The notes beneath the pieces are model-generated. The model saw only the letters and a list, made by a program, of their open reading frames with translations, did no database searches and had not been told where the DNA came from. Below are positions 23,323-31,405 of a DNA stretch of 33,625 nt, one piece after another. Origin of the DNA: Nocardia seriolae NBRC 15557 (lineage in GTDB: Bacteria > Actinomycetota > Actinomycetes > Mycobacteriales > Mycobacteriaceae); NCBI RefSeq assembly GCF_007990715.1, contig NZ_BJWY01000085.1, positions 1-33,625 of the forward strand. The letters are read 5' to 3'. Position 1 is the stretch's first letter, and every line of letters starts with the position of its first letter. Position numbers and translations under genes: made by a program.

Positions 23323-26300
23323 TCAGCGCGGCCCGGCCAGGGCACGGAAGTGCTCGCGGATGCGGTCGGCGGCCGGTCTGCGCCCCAGACCGGCCACCGC
23401 GGCCTGCGCGGCGGCGATCCGTTCGGGACCGAGGAGTGGGCGGTGCAGATCCAGGTGCCGTCGCCACTGCATGACCGGGTAGTCCTGGCGGCCGAAGACC
23501 CGCTGCGCCAGCACGATCAGCTCCAGGCCACGCTCGAGGTCGCAGCCGGTGGCGAGCAGGTGGGTGCCGACGGCACAGCTCATCGCGCCGATCTGCGGCA
23601 GATCCCAGAACTGCTCGCCCAGGACGCCGACCACGTTCTCGACGAGTTCCGAAGTGATCCGGCCCACCTGGTCGGCCCGCCGGTGCAAGACGTGCGCGTC
23701 GATGGTCGCCGATACATAGATCAACGTCGCCGGGCCCGGAGTGCCGATGTCATTGGGCCAGTCCATAAGCGCGGGCAACTGCTGGAATCGGCGCAGTCCG
23801 GTGTCGATATTCCCTTCCACGAGTGCGATTTCCGCCAATGCGGCCACCACGGCGGCCATCCGATGGTTGGGCCGGGTGACCGGAGCGTCGACGGGCAGCT
23901 CGCCGATCACCGCGAGCGCGGGCTCGAGCGCCTGCCGAGCCGCGGCGGGTTGTCCGGTACCGGCCAGCGTGATCGCCAGGAAGCTGCGCATCTCCGCGGC
24001 TTCGTCCCAGGCCCGCAGTTCCTCCACCGTATCGACGGCACGCCGGTAATACCCGACCGCCTCGGCATAGCGTGCCGACTGGCCGTACATGCTGCCCAGG
24101 TGCTGGGCGGTCATGGTGGTGCCCCAGGCGTCGCCGTCGCCGCTGATGCGCATGGCCATCTCGGCGTCCTTGATCGAGCGGTACACGATGCCGTTGTTCT
24201 CGCACAGGTTCGCGCGCAGCAGCAGGGCCGCGATCTGGATCTGCTCTTCCGGGGAACGGATGCCCGCGCTCAGCATGCGGCCCAGCTGCGTGGTGTTGCG
24301 CGGCCGGGTGGCCAGTTCGGCGACATACCGTGCGGCCGGGCGCATCGGCGCTCCCGAGGCCAGTATCCGGCGCAGTGTGGCCCGCACCCGCGCGACCGGG
24401 CGCATGTCGGTCCCGCCGAACGTCAGATGCAGGCCGATCATGAGCTGGCCGTAGATGTAGAGGTCGGTCTCGGCCGGGTCGGACGGGAAGGTGTCGGGCG
24501 GCAGGGCCAGGACGCGCGGCAACCAGCCGATCAGCTCGGAGTGCGCGCCACGCTGCAGCCACAGCCCGGCCAGGACGGGGAACACCGTGTGCACCGTTCC
24601 GACATCGCGCCGATCCAGGGCGGAGCGCAGCACGGCGATCAGATTGTCCATTTCCGCGCCCACGCCCAGCACCACCGACACCTGTTCGGGCGTGTGATAC
24701 CGGCGGGCCGTCTCCAACGCGAAGTCCCTGGCCCACTTCGACATTCGGGTCATGATCAGGTCGGCCTCACCGGTGTGGCGCAGCTGTTCCTCGCCGAATT
24801 CCCGGACCGTCTCCAGCATGCGGTAGCGGGTGCCGCCCGTCTCGTCCTCCAGCACCGTCAGCAGCGACTGGCTCACCAGGCCGTCGACCGCCGTTGCGGG
24901 ATCGTCGATCTCGGGTCCGGCCAGCAGGCACTCGGCGGCGGGCAGCGTGAATCCCGCCGGGAATCGGCACAATCGGCGCAGCGCCGACCGCTGCGATTCG
25001 TCGAGCAGGTTCCAGCTCCACTCGATGACAGCGTGCAGCGTGCGATGGCGTTGCGGCGAACTGCGATCTCCACTGCGCAGCAGGGCGAATCGGTGGTCCA
25101 GGCGGGAATCGATCTCCTCGACGCTCATGGTGCGCACCCGCGCCGCGGCGAGTTCGATGGCCAGCGGCAGTCCGTCGAGAGTGCGACAGAGCCGGGCCAC
25201 CACCTCCGGGTCCAGCCGCACCGACGGGCGCACCGCCCGAGCGCGCGCTTCGAACAGATCGGTCGCGGGGGAACCGGCCGCGTCAATGGTCAACGGCGGC
25301 AAGGGATAGACGGTCTCGGCGGTGATCTCCAGCGGTGCGCGGCTGGTGGTGAGCACCGTCAGCTGATTGCTCACGCCGACCAGGTCCGCCACCACCTCGG
25401 CCACCGGCTCGATCAGATGCTCGCAATTGTCCAGAATCAACAGCGTCGGGCGCACCGCCAGCGCCTCGCGCAGCTTCTGGCGGATATCGCGGCCGTGTAT
25501 CGGCCGCAGTATCGCCGGGTCACGCATGATGTCGGCCACGCCCAGGGTGGCCGCGATGGCCGTCTCGATCTCGAGCCGGGTATCGGCCGCGCTGTCCGAA
25601 TCCGTGCGCAGCGAAGCCAATTCCACCAGGGCCACCGCGTTCTCGTGAGCCAGCCGCGCGCCCAGCTCGTTCGCGATCCGGGTTTTCCCGGTCCCACCCG
25701 GCCCGAGCACGGTGACCACCCGCGAGGACCGCAATGACGCCTCCAGCGCCGCCAGATCGGACTCCCGGCCCAGCAGCGGATTCGGTGCCGCACGCAGCCC
25801 GATCGCGTTCTCGCTCAACAGCTCCCGAGCCTCCGCGGCTCCGGCCATCCCAGCCGAACCCGCCACCCGGCCCGGCGAGCGCACCCGGCCCGCGTCGCCC
25901 GACCCGGGCGAACGCCCCGCCGCGGACAGTTCCCCCCGCGCACCAGGAGCTTCCGAAATCACGTAGGGGCGCCCGTCGATCGATGCCGTCTCCACAGGAT
26001 ACGAGGAATCAGCGGGGCCCAGGCCGCCCCAACCGGCCGGACCCGCGCCGGGCACCCCGGACAGACCTCGTCGCGCCGGGCCGGCGGCCGCATCCGGACG
26101 ACCGCTGACGCCGCCGTTCACGGGGAGCCCAGCCGCGCCGTCGGCGGTACCGGACTCGGTGAATGCCGCCGAATATCCCCGCGCGACACCACTGTCCGAC
26201 GGCGATGCGGTCGGACCCGCTCCGCGCGCGCCACCCGGTCCGGGCAGCGGTTCACCGCGCAGGATGGCGGTATTCAAGGCGACCAGCGCCGGACCCGGGT

Positions 26301-27039
26301 CCGCGCCGAGGTGGTCGACCAGCCGGGTGCGGAGGGTGGCGAATACGTCGAGGGCCTCGTTGGTGCGGCCCGCCGCGGCGAGCAGGCGCATGAGGGTGGC
26401 GTGGGCGGGCTCGTCGAACTGGTCCGCGGTGACGGCGTGCTGGGCCAGCTCGATGGCGGCGGGCAGATCGCCGACGGCTTCGCGGGCCGACAGTTCCAGG
26501 ACGTCCAGGGCACGGCGGCGGGTGGCGGCGAGGGTGGCGAGTTCCTCGGCGACCGGGCCGGGCGGGAGGTCGGCGGCGGGGTCGCCGCGCCACAGGGCGC
26601 GGGCGGCGGACAGCAGATCCAGGCAGGCGCGGTCGTCGCCGGCGGAATGGGCTTGGCGGGCTTGCCTTTCCAACTGCTGGGCCAGGGCCAGGTCGACCTG
26701 TTCGGGGGCGAGGACGAGCCGGTATCCGGCGGGGCCGATTTCGAGCGTGCCCTCGGGCAGCGCGGAGCGCAGGCGCGAGACCTGGGTGTGCAGCGCGTTC
26801 ATGGGGGCGCGAGGCGGGTCCGCACCCCAGACGTCGTCGATGAGCGCCTGCGCGCCGCGGCTGCGACCGGGATGGGTGGCCAGCGCCGCCACCAGCAGTC
26901 GGGCCCGGGCCCCGGGTACGGCGGTGAGCACGCCGTCGCGGCGCAGCGCGATCTCGCCCAGCAGGGCCACCAGGGTCGAGTCGCCCACGTCCGCCACCCG
27001 TGCGCTTCCCGTGCTCGAACTGCCTTTTTCCGAATACAT
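23323..27039 (-). CDS. SARP/BTAD-type regulator with NTPase and TPR-like region
   Basis: This is a large regulator of about 1238 residues. The N-terminus (about 15-110) is an OmpR-like winged helix (LTAVPGARARLLVAALATHP, VSRLRSALPEG). A BTAD helical domain follows (about 115-265), then a low-complexity Gly/Pro/Ser linker (about 275-420). The ATPase has LGRESDLAALE, Walker A GPGGTGKT near 446-453 and Walker B LLILDNCEH near 532. A helical TPR-like half completes it; no LuxR helix-turn-helix is seen at the end. Such AfsR-like proteins activate secondary metabolism or stress genes. The start is uncertain: ATG 27039 has -10-like TACGAT at 27054-27049 and would be nearly leaderless; GTG at 26997 or 26988 also fit. 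It is convergent with ccdA. Confidence 0.82.
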   Translation of the reverse strand: MYSEKGSSSTGSARVADVGDSTLVALLGEIALRRDGVLTAVPGARARLLVAALATHPGRSRGAQALIDDVWGADPPRAPMNALHTQVSRLRSALPEGTLEIGPAGYRLVLAPEQVDLALAQQLERQARQAHSAGDDRACLDLLSAARALWRGDPAADLPPGPVAEELATLAATRRRALDVLELSAREAVGDLPAAIELAQHAVTADQFDEPAHATLMRLLAAAGRTNEALDVFATLRTRLVDHLGADPGPALVALNTAILRGEPLPGPGGARGAGPTASPSDSGVARGYSAAFTESGTADGAAGLPVNGGVSGRPDAAAGPARRGLSGVPGAGPAGWGGLGPADSSYPVETASIDGRPYVISEAPGARGELSAAGRSPGSGDAGRVRSPGRVAGSAGMAGAAEARELLSENAIGLRAAPNPLLGRESDLAALEASLRSSRVVTVLGPGGTGKTRIANELGARLAHENAVALVELASLRTDSDSAADTRLEIETAIAATLGVADIMRDPAILRPIHGRDIRQKLREALAVRPTLLILDNCEHLIEPVAEVVADLVGVSNQLTVLTTSRAPLEITAETVYPLPPLTIDAAGSPATDLFEARARAVRPSVRLDPEVVARLCRTLDGLPLAIELAAARVRTMSVEEIDSRLDHRFALLRSGDRSSPQRHRTLHAVIEWSWNLLDESQRSALRRLCRFPAGFTLPAAECLLAGPEIDDPATAVDGLVSQSLLTVLEDETGGTRYRMLETVREFGEEQLRHTGEADLIMTRMSKWARDFALETARRYHTPEQVSVVLGVGAEMDNLIAVLRSALDRRDVGTVHTVFPVLAGLWLQRGAHSELIGWLPRVLALPPDTFPSDPAETDLYIYGQLMIGLHLTFGGTDMRPVARVRATLRRILASGAPMRPAARYVAELATRPRNTTQLGRMLSAGIRSPEEQIQIAALLLRANLCENNGIVYRSIKDAEMAMRISGDGDAWGTTMTAQHLGSMYGQSARYAEAVGYYRRAVDTVEELRAWDEAAEMRSFLAITLAGTGQPAAARQALEPALAVIGELPVDAPVTRPNHRMAAVVAALAEIALVEGNIDTGLRRFQQLPALMDWPNDIGTPGPATLIYVSATIDAHVLHRRADQVGRITSELVENVVGVLGEQFWDLPQIGAMSCAVGTHLLATGCDLERGLELIVLAQRVFGRQDYPVMQWRRHLDLHRPLLGPERIAAAQAAVAGLGRRPAADRIREHFRALAGPR

Positions 27040-27209
27040 TCCTCGCCAATCGTAGGTGAGCGACCGTCCCGCCGCCGGATCCGCCGGGCCGGGTGGGCGG
27101 CCCGGTTCCGCCGCCGCGCCGGTACCGCATCGGTCCCGGCTTACCCGACCCGCCGGACCCGGTTCAACCGGATTTATCCAGGGTGGGGTCATCGGTGACC
27201 CTTTCGGCC

Positions 27210-27215
27210 TAGGCT
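27210..27215 (+). promoter_or_regulatory. -10 element of the SRPBCC gene (leaderless geometry)
   Basis: TAGGCT lies 6 bases before the ATG at 27222, so transcription should begin at or next to the start codon. No ribosome site is present. Confidence 0.5.
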
Positions 27216-27221
27216 CGTGCC

Positions 27222-27677
27222 ATGGCCGAATTCGACATTCACCGGGAAACGGTCATCAAGGCCGATCCCACGCAGGTGCAGGCGCTCATCGACGACTTCC
27301 ACCAGTGGCGCAAGTGGTCGCCCTGGGAGGACACCGATCCCGCCATGGAGCGGGTCTACAGCGGAGCCGATCGCGGTATCGGGGCCCGCTATTTCTGGAA
27401 CGGGAATCGCAAGGCCGGACGCGGCGATATGGAGATCACCTCCGCCACTTCGGAGGAGATCGGCATCCAGCTGCATTTCGAGAAGCCGTTCAAGGCGACC
27501 AACCGGGTCACCTTCGAATTCCGGCCCGAGGGTGACACCACGGCGGTGACCTGGCGCATGACGGGTCGGCAGAACGGCATCATGGGCATCGTCGGGCGGT
27601 TGATCCCGATGGATCGCCTGGTGGGCAAGGACTTCGAGAAGGGGCTGGCGCAGCTCAAGGCGACCGCGGAAGCCTGA
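27222..27677 (+). CDS. SRPBCC-family (polyketide cyclase/START-like) protein
   Basis: The 151-residue protein has the helix-grip fold pattern of the SRPBCC/polyketide-cyclase-like group. It opens with a strand (DIHRETVIKADPTQVQALI), then the family Trp motif FHQWRKWSPWEDTDP. Mid-protein there is GARYFWNGNRKAGRGDMEIT, and at the end a long C-terminal helix (DFEKGLAQLKATAEA). Members bind hydrophobic ligands in a deep pocket; here neither ligand nor reaction is known. It is divergent from the large SARP regulator and is followed by menA with a hairpin between. Confidence 0.85.
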   Translation: MAEFDIHRETVIKADPTQVQALIDDFHQWRKWSPWEDTDPAMERVYSGADRGIGARYFWNGNRKAGRGDMEITSATSEEIGIQLHFEKPFKATNRVTFEFRPEGDTTAVTWRMTGRQNGIMGIVGRLIPMDRLVGKDFEKGLAQLKATAEA

Positions 27678-27706
27678 GCGGCCGCCCGGAAAACCCGATG
27701 GGCGAG

Positions 27707-27725
27707 GCCCGCCACACAGGCGGGC
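27707..27725 (+). terminator. Hairpin between the SRPBCC gene and menA
   Basis: GCCCGCC (27707-27713) pairs with GGCGGGC (27719-27725) over a 5-base loop. Flanking GCGGCCGC blocks could lengthen the stem. It separates the SRPBCC transcript from the menA promoter. Confidence 0.5.
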
Positions 27726-27745
27726 GCGGCCGCCGACCCTCGCAT

Positions 27746-27751
27746 TAGGCT
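27746..27751 (+). promoter_or_regulatory. -10 element of menA (leaderless geometry)
   Basis: TAGGCT lies 7 bases before the menA ATG, with no ribosome site between. The geometry is that of a leaderless mRNA and indicates that menA has its own promoter. Confidence 0.5.
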
Positions 27752-27758
27752 GTGGTGC

Positions 27759-28631
27759 ATGGCTACAGCAGCACAGTGGATCGAGGGCGCGCGGCCGCGC
27801 ACCCTGCCCAACGCCATCGCCCCGGTGTTGGCGGGGACGGGGGCAGCCGCCTCGATCGGGGGGTTCGTGTGGTGGAAAGCGGTGCTGTGCCTGCTGCTTT
27901 CGGTGGCACTCATCATCGGCGTGAACTACGCCAACGACTATTCCGACGGCATTCGCGGCACCGATGACGAGCGGGTCGGTCCGCTGCGACTGGTCGGTTC
28001 CAAGCTCGCCGCGCCCGCGGCGGTGCGCAATGCCGCCGTCGCCTGCCTGGCGATCGGCGCGGTGCTCGGCCTGGTGCTGGCCGTCACCAGCGCCTGGTGG
28101 CTGATCCTGGTGGGCGCGGGCTGCCTGGCCGGGGCCTGGTTCTACACCGGCGGCCGGAACCCGTACGGGTACAGCGGTTTCGGTGAGATCGCGGTATTCG
28201 TGTTCTTCGGCCTGGTGGCGGTGCTGGGCACCGAGTTCGTGCAGGCCGCTCGGGTGGATTGGGCCGGGCTGGTGTGCGCGGTATCGGTCGGCTGCTTCTC
28301 CAGCGCGGTGCTGGTCACCAATAATCTGCGCGACATTCCCACCGACACCGAGTCCGGCAAGATGACGCTGGCGGTGCGGCTGGGCGACAAGCGCACCCGC
28401 ACGCTGCATCTGGTGCTGATCCTGATCCCGTTCTGGGCGCTGGCCCTGCTGGTGTGGCGCAGTCCGTGGACGCTGGCCGCGCTGGTGGCGCTGCCGCTGG
28501 CCATCCGCGCCAACGAGCCGGTGCGCACCGGCAAGAACGGTCCGGGATTGATTCCCGCCCTTGCCGGTACGGGCCAGGCGATGCTGGCCTGGTCGGTCGT
28601 GGTGGCGATCGCCCTGGCTGTTTCTGCCTGA
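27759..28631 (+). CDS. menA: 1,4-dihydroxy-2-naphthoate polyprenyltransferase
   Basis: This UbiA-family integral membrane prenyltransferase joins the isoprenoid tail to 1,4-dihydroxy-2-naphthoate, giving demethylmenaquinone for MenG. The 290-residue protein has about eight or nine hydrophobic helices. The first Asp-rich motif is NYANDYSDG with N59, D60 and D63; the second is NNLRDIPTD near residue 188; both bind Mg-diphosphate. The N-terminus WIEGARPRTLPNAIAPVLAG is characteristic of bacterial MenA. The ATG at 27759 is supported by the family N-terminus. Confidence 0.95.
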   Translation: MATAAQWIEGARPRTLPNAIAPVLAGTGAAASIGGFVWWKAVLCLLLSVALIIGVNYANDYSDGIRGTDDERVGPLRLVGSKLAAPAAVRNAAVACLAIGAVLGLVLAVTSAWWLILVGAGCLAGAWFYTGGRNPYGYSGFGEIAVFVFFGLVAVLGTEFVQAARVDWAGLVCAVSVGCFSSAVLVTNNLRDIPTDTESGKMTLAVRLGDKRTRTLHLVLILIPFWALALLVWRSPWTLAALVALPLAIRANEPVRTGKNGPGLIPALAGTGQAMLAWSVVVAIALAVSA

Positions 28632-28654
28632 GTTCGAGCCGTTCCGGCCCGGGT

Positions 28655-29038
28655 TCAGTCCTCGTCGGGGACGAGCACGCCCAGTACCCAGTTCACCAGC
28701 GTGATGATGATGCCGCCGAGCACCGCGGCCCAGAAGCCCTCCACGCGCAGGCCGTACTGCGTGGTCTCGGTGATCTTCGCGGTCAGCCACAGCATGAGCG
28801 CGTTGATCACCAGCAGGAACAGGCCCAGCGAGACCACGATGAAGGGGAACGAGAGGAACTTCACGATCGGCTTGACCAGCGCGTTCACCACCGCGAACAC
28901 GACCGTGATGGCCGCGATCACCAGGATCTTGCTCTGCGTGGTGTCTTCGGGGGTCTTGATCTGGATGTCGTTGTGCAACCAGACCGAAGCCAGCCAGATG
29001 GCCACGCCGTTGATCAGCAGACGTATGAGGAGCGTCAT
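28655..29038 (-). CDS. Four-helix membrane protein, phage-holin-like family
   Basis: The 127-residue protein has four hydrophobic segments: near residues 3-17, 36-55, 64-87 and 102-122. It resembles the widespread mycobacterial-type family annotated as phage holin family protein (holin superfamily IV / DUF360-like), with NALVKPIVKFLSFPFIVVSLG as its clearest motif (shown in part: KPIVKFLSFPF). This is a chromosomal family, not evidence of a prophage. The ATG at 29038 is preceded at 6 bases by TACGAT (29050-29045), suggesting a leaderless mRNA. It is convergent with menA. Function unknown. Confidence 0.82.
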   Translation of the reverse strand: MTLLIRLLINGVAIWLASVWLHNDIQIKTPEDTTQSKILVIAAITVVFAVVNALVKPIVKFLSFPFIVVSLGLFLLVINALMLWLTAKITETTQYGLRVEGFWAAVLGGIIITLVNWVLGVLVPDED

Positions 29039-29100
29039 GCCCCGATCGTAGGGCGAGATCACCATCGCGGCCGGACATCGGGGGCGCGGCGCGGGCCGGA

Positions 29101-29691
29101 TCAGGCCGCGCGGTCCAGATAGTCGGTTACCCCCTCCCGCAGGGTTCGCATCGCGTCGTCGTCGCCGAGCAGCCGGCGGGTGACATCATTGGGCGCACGG
29201 AGTACGGCCAGCATCAGGTGGGCGGCCTCGATCCGGTCGTCCTTGCGGGCGAGCGCTTCGCGCAGCGACAGCTCGACGACCTTCTTCGACTCCCTGGTGA
29301 ACGGAATGTGCCCGCGCGGGCCGCCTTCCGAGCCCCAGTACTTTCCCCACCGCGATTTCTCCTCCGGCACGTCCACCCGTTCGAGGGCGTTCTCACCGAA
29401 GGTGGCCTCCAGGCTCTCGCGCACGGCGTCGAGGTCGATGCCGATCGAGCGCAACGCCTCCGCGTCCTCCGCGCCGAGCGGCTCTCCGGACCGCTTGCGA
29501 GCCACCGCGTCTCGCACCCCTTCGGCGGTGAGACCGTGCGCCGCAAGGATTTCCCGCAGCCCGGGATCGGGGCAGCCGAGCAGGCCCAGCAGCACGTGCT
29601 CGACCTCGATGGTCGACGAGCACAGGTCCCGCGCCTCCTCCTGAGCCGTCACGATCGCGTATTTGGCCGCCTTGTCGAATCGTTCGAACAT
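29101..29691 (-). CDS. Stand-alone Clp N-domain protein
   Basis: The 196-residue protein resembles only the N-terminal domain of ClpC/ClpA, with no AAA ATPase. The first repeat (about 1-65) starts MFERFDKAAKYAIVTAQEEA, then EVEHVLLGLLG. A middle section (about 66-125) has a charged linker. The second repeat (about 128-196) has HIPFTRESKKVVELSLREAL, then AAHLMLAVLRAPND. In Clp ATPases this domain binds substrates and adaptors, so this protein may be an adaptor, decoy or small chaperone; that is an inference. Its ATG overlaps the stop of the HTH gene (ATGA), so the two are coupled. Confidence 0.88.
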   Translation of the reverse strand: MFERFDKAAKYAIVTAQEEARDLCSSTIEVEHVLLGLLGCPDPGLREILAAHGLTAEGVRDAVARKRSGEPLGAEDAEALRSIGIDLDAVRESLEATFGENALERVDVPEEKSRWGKYWGSEGGPRGHIPFTRESKKVVELSLREALARKDDRIEAAHLMLAVLRAPNDVTRRLLGDDDAMRTLREGVTDYLDRAA

Positions 29692-29912
29692 CAGCGGATA
29701 CCACCCTTCCGGTTGTACTTCTGGTGGACCGCCTGCCGGCTGACCTCGAGCGCGTCCGCGATGGCCTGCCAGGACCAGCCCTGTGTGCGGGCATTGGTGA
29801 CCTGAATGGCCTCGAGCCGCTCGAGCAGCCGACGCAGCGCGAGCACCGCCCGGAGCCCGACCTGAGGGTCGGGGCTGCCGGCGGCGGCCGCCAGAGTCGT
29901 TGCTTCACTCAT
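29691..29912 (-). CDS. Small helix-turn-helix regulator
   Basis: The 73-residue protein is a helix (VLALRRLLERLEAIQVTNA) followed by a helix-turn-helix WSWQAIADALEVSRQAVHQK with a basic end (YNRKGGIR). It is almost certainly a DNA-binding protein and too short for a ligand domain. I use the ATG at 29912; an in-frame start at 29948 would run through the promoter and operator. It is the first gene of a pair with the Clp N-domain protein and probably represses the pair through the palindromes at 29915-29961. Confidence 0.85.
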   Translation of the reverse strand: MSEATTLAAAAGSPDPQVGLRAVLALRRLLERLEAIQVTNARTQGWSWQAIADALEVSRQAVHQKYNRKGGIR

Positions 29913-29914
29913 GA

Positions 29915-29961
29915 GTGTCAATTTACGTTGACATTCACGGCGCGTCAACGAAAATTGACAC
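29915..29961 (-). promoter_or_regulatory. Promoter with duplicated operator of the HTH/Clp-N operon
   Basis: On the minus strand a -35 TTGACG (29948-29943), a 17-bp spacer and a -10 TAAATT (29925-29920) precede the ATG by 7 bases. Overlying them is an 18-bp inverted repeat: arm 29915-29932 and arm 29944-29961 match at 17 of 18 positions, 11 bp apart. Each arm is itself a palindrome of the type TGTCAA-N6-TTGACA. This is the best-formed promoter in the window. A repressor at these sites would cover both -35 and -10. Confidence 0.75.
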
Positions 29962-30014
29962 GACCGGAAGGGCGCTCGCTACCGAAGGAAGCGGGGGGCG
30001 CGAGAGTCGTTCCG

Positions 30015-30060
30015 CTCCACGGCGATGAGTCGCTCAGCTCCACGGCGATGAGTCGCTCAG
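30015..30060. repeat. 23-bp tandem duplication at the 3' end of a gene
   Basis: Two identical 23-bp units (30015-30037, 30038-30060) are followed by a partial third (from 30061). The array overlaps the last codons and stop of the minus-strand gene that ends at 30057, so the copies lie in its 3' untranslated region. Confidence 0.8.
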
Positions 30061-30341
30061 CTCCACGGGATGAACGGCGCGAACTCGCGCACGGAGTCGG
30101 TCCAGTCCCAGACCGTGTCCGGATCGACGGGGATGCCGTCCTGCAGGCACAGCCGCCAGCCGCGCAGATCCTTCTCCCAGATGTCGCCGTCCCGATCCCG
30201 GTACAGCCCGAAAGCCACGGGCTCCCAGGCCTTACCGGCCGCCACGCGGGCCGACTCGGCGGGCAGCCCGCGCTGCGTCGAGATCACCCATGGCCCGACT
30301 GTGACATTGACATCCAGAACCGGCCGCGGTTGCTGCCCCAA
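30057..30341 (-). CDS. Uncharacterised small protein
   Basis: I do not recognise this 94-residue protein. It is rich in Trp (6) with a compact beta-type pattern: VNVTVGPWVIS, AFGLYRDRDGDIWEKDL, GWRLCLQDGIPVD. One Cys is present; no signal or membrane segment. The start is TTG at 30341: AGGAG lies 5 bases upstream and there is no ATG or GTG at a better place. It is divergent from the XRE-family gene, 141 bp away. Confidence 0.65.
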   Translation of the reverse strand: MGQQPRPVLDVNVTVGPWVISTQRGLPAESARVAAGKAWEPVAFGLYRDRDGDIWEKDLRGWRLCLQDGIPVDPDTVWDWTDSVREFAPFIPWS

Positions 30342-30482
30342 TTCGACTCCTGATTTGTTGTTGTTTCAAACTATTGGAGCAGAACGGATTACCGTCCGGT
30401 CCCACCCCCGGGGACCGCACGGGTATCCCTCGACAACCGTGCGTGTACCCGACGGACATACAAGTAAGGTCTGCCTAAGTAT
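30342..30482. promoter_or_regulatory. Divergent intergenic region with two hairpins before the XRE gene
   Basis: Hairpin arms CGGTCCC (30397-30403) / GGGACCG (30411-30417), and CGCACGG (30416-30422) / CCGTGCG (30437-30443), are followed by TAAGGT (30465-30470), a possible -10 for the XRE gene. GTTTCAAAC (about 30363-30371) is a short palindrome in an AT-rich stretch. Confidence 0.4.
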
Positions 30483-31367
30483 ATGGATGGAGTTCCCACG
30501 TTCGGCGAGTACATCCGCCGACGCCGAACCACCGCGAATCTCACGCGCCCCCAACTGGCCTGGCTGGCCAACCTTTCGGCGCCCTACCTGACCAAGATCG
30601 AAGGCGGCGCGAATCCCTCGCGCCGGGTCATCGAATCCCTCGGCACCGCACTGAAACTGCCGCCCGCCGAGTTCGAGTACGCGCTGGTGCTGGCGGAGGG
30701 ACCGCTGCCCCGCATCGAAGCCGACCACCCCACCCCGGCCGACCAGGAGTACCTGGATCTGCTCGAGCCCGCCCTCGGCGCGTACGTCACCGAGCTCTGG
30801 GACATCATCGCGGTCAATGCCGCGCACCGGGAGGCGTTCCTCGAGCTCGAGCCGGGTACCAACTACCTGGAATGGCTCATCTTCAATCCGATCTCGCGCA
30901 CCGTCATGGTGAACTGGGAGTCCGAAACACGCATGGCGGCCAGTCGTTTCCGCCTGCAGCTGGCCCGCAGCGGGGAGGACGAACGCGGCGGGCAGATCCT
31001 GGAGAAGTGCCTGGCCGATTCGGATTTCGCGCTGCTGTGGCGCTCGGACGCGGTCGCCTCCGAGCGCGCCGATCTGGTCAAGCTGGTCCGCAATCCGCGC
31101 ACGCTGGCCATCACCGAGATGCGCATCAATCTCTGGCGCACCCAGTCGAGCCTGCAGTCGTGGCTACTGGTGCTGGGTACGACCGTCGATCAGCCCACCG
31201 CGGTGACCCGTCCGGTGGCGCGCCGGCGGCCCGAAACGTCAAGGGCTATTAACGCTTCGCAAGGTCAAAAAAACCGACCGGTGCGGCCGGAACATGCTGT
31301 GCAGGCTAACGATAAGACCTCGACAAAACCACTACAGCAAATCGATGGCAATCTTGTCGATGGGTGA
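30483..31367 (+). CDS. XRE-family regulator with MmyB-like ligand domain
   Basis: The 294-residue protein has an N-terminal helix-turn-helix (about residues 7-60: FGEYIRRRRTTANLTRPQLA, LSAPYLTKIEGGANPSRRVI). The middle part (about 95-235) resembles the MmyB-like ligand-binding domain: LWDIIAVNAAHREAFLEL, TMVMVNWESETRMAASRFR-like stretch, and ITEMRINLWRTQSSLQSWLLV. From residue 253 on, codon use changes to A/T-rich third positions, and the tail has no resemblance I recognise. The gene may have been lengthened by loss of an earlier stop. No ribosome site is evident. The targets are unknown; the divergent small gene is a candidate. Confidence 0.8.
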   Translation: MDGVPTFGEYIRRRRTTANLTRPQLAWLANLSAPYLTKIEGGANPSRRVIESLGTALKLPPAEFEYALVLAEGPLPRIEADHPTPADQEYLDLLEPALGAYVTELWDIIAVNAAHREAFLELEPGTNYLEWLIFNPISRTVMVNWESETRMAASRFRLQLARSGEDERGGQILEKCLADSDFALLWRSDAVASERADLVKLVRNPRTLAITEMRINLWRTQSSLQSWLLVLGTTVDQPTAVTRPVARRRPETSRAINASQGQKNRPVRPEHAVQANDKTSTKPLQQIDGNLVDG

Positions 31368-31368
31368 T

Positions 31369-31392
31369 CAACGGTAATCGGCCGACCCGTTG
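31369..31392. terminator. Possible hairpin between convergent genes
   Basis: CAACGG (31369-31374) pairs with CCGTTG (31387-31392), with CGGCCG inside the loop. It lies between the XRE gene and the cysteine synthase-like gene. Confidence 0.4.
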
Positions 31393-31405
31393 TGCCGTGC
31401 GAAAA

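Noticed and set aside
28655..29038. Prophage, suggested by a holin-like protein
   Set aside because: This is a chromosomal family with no phage genes nearby; the neighbours are housekeeping genes.
30465..30483. Possible second IdeR box (TAAGGTCTGCCTAA) before the XRE gene
   Set aside because: Only about 11 of 19 positions match and the right half-site is missing; a -10 element explains TAAGGT as well.
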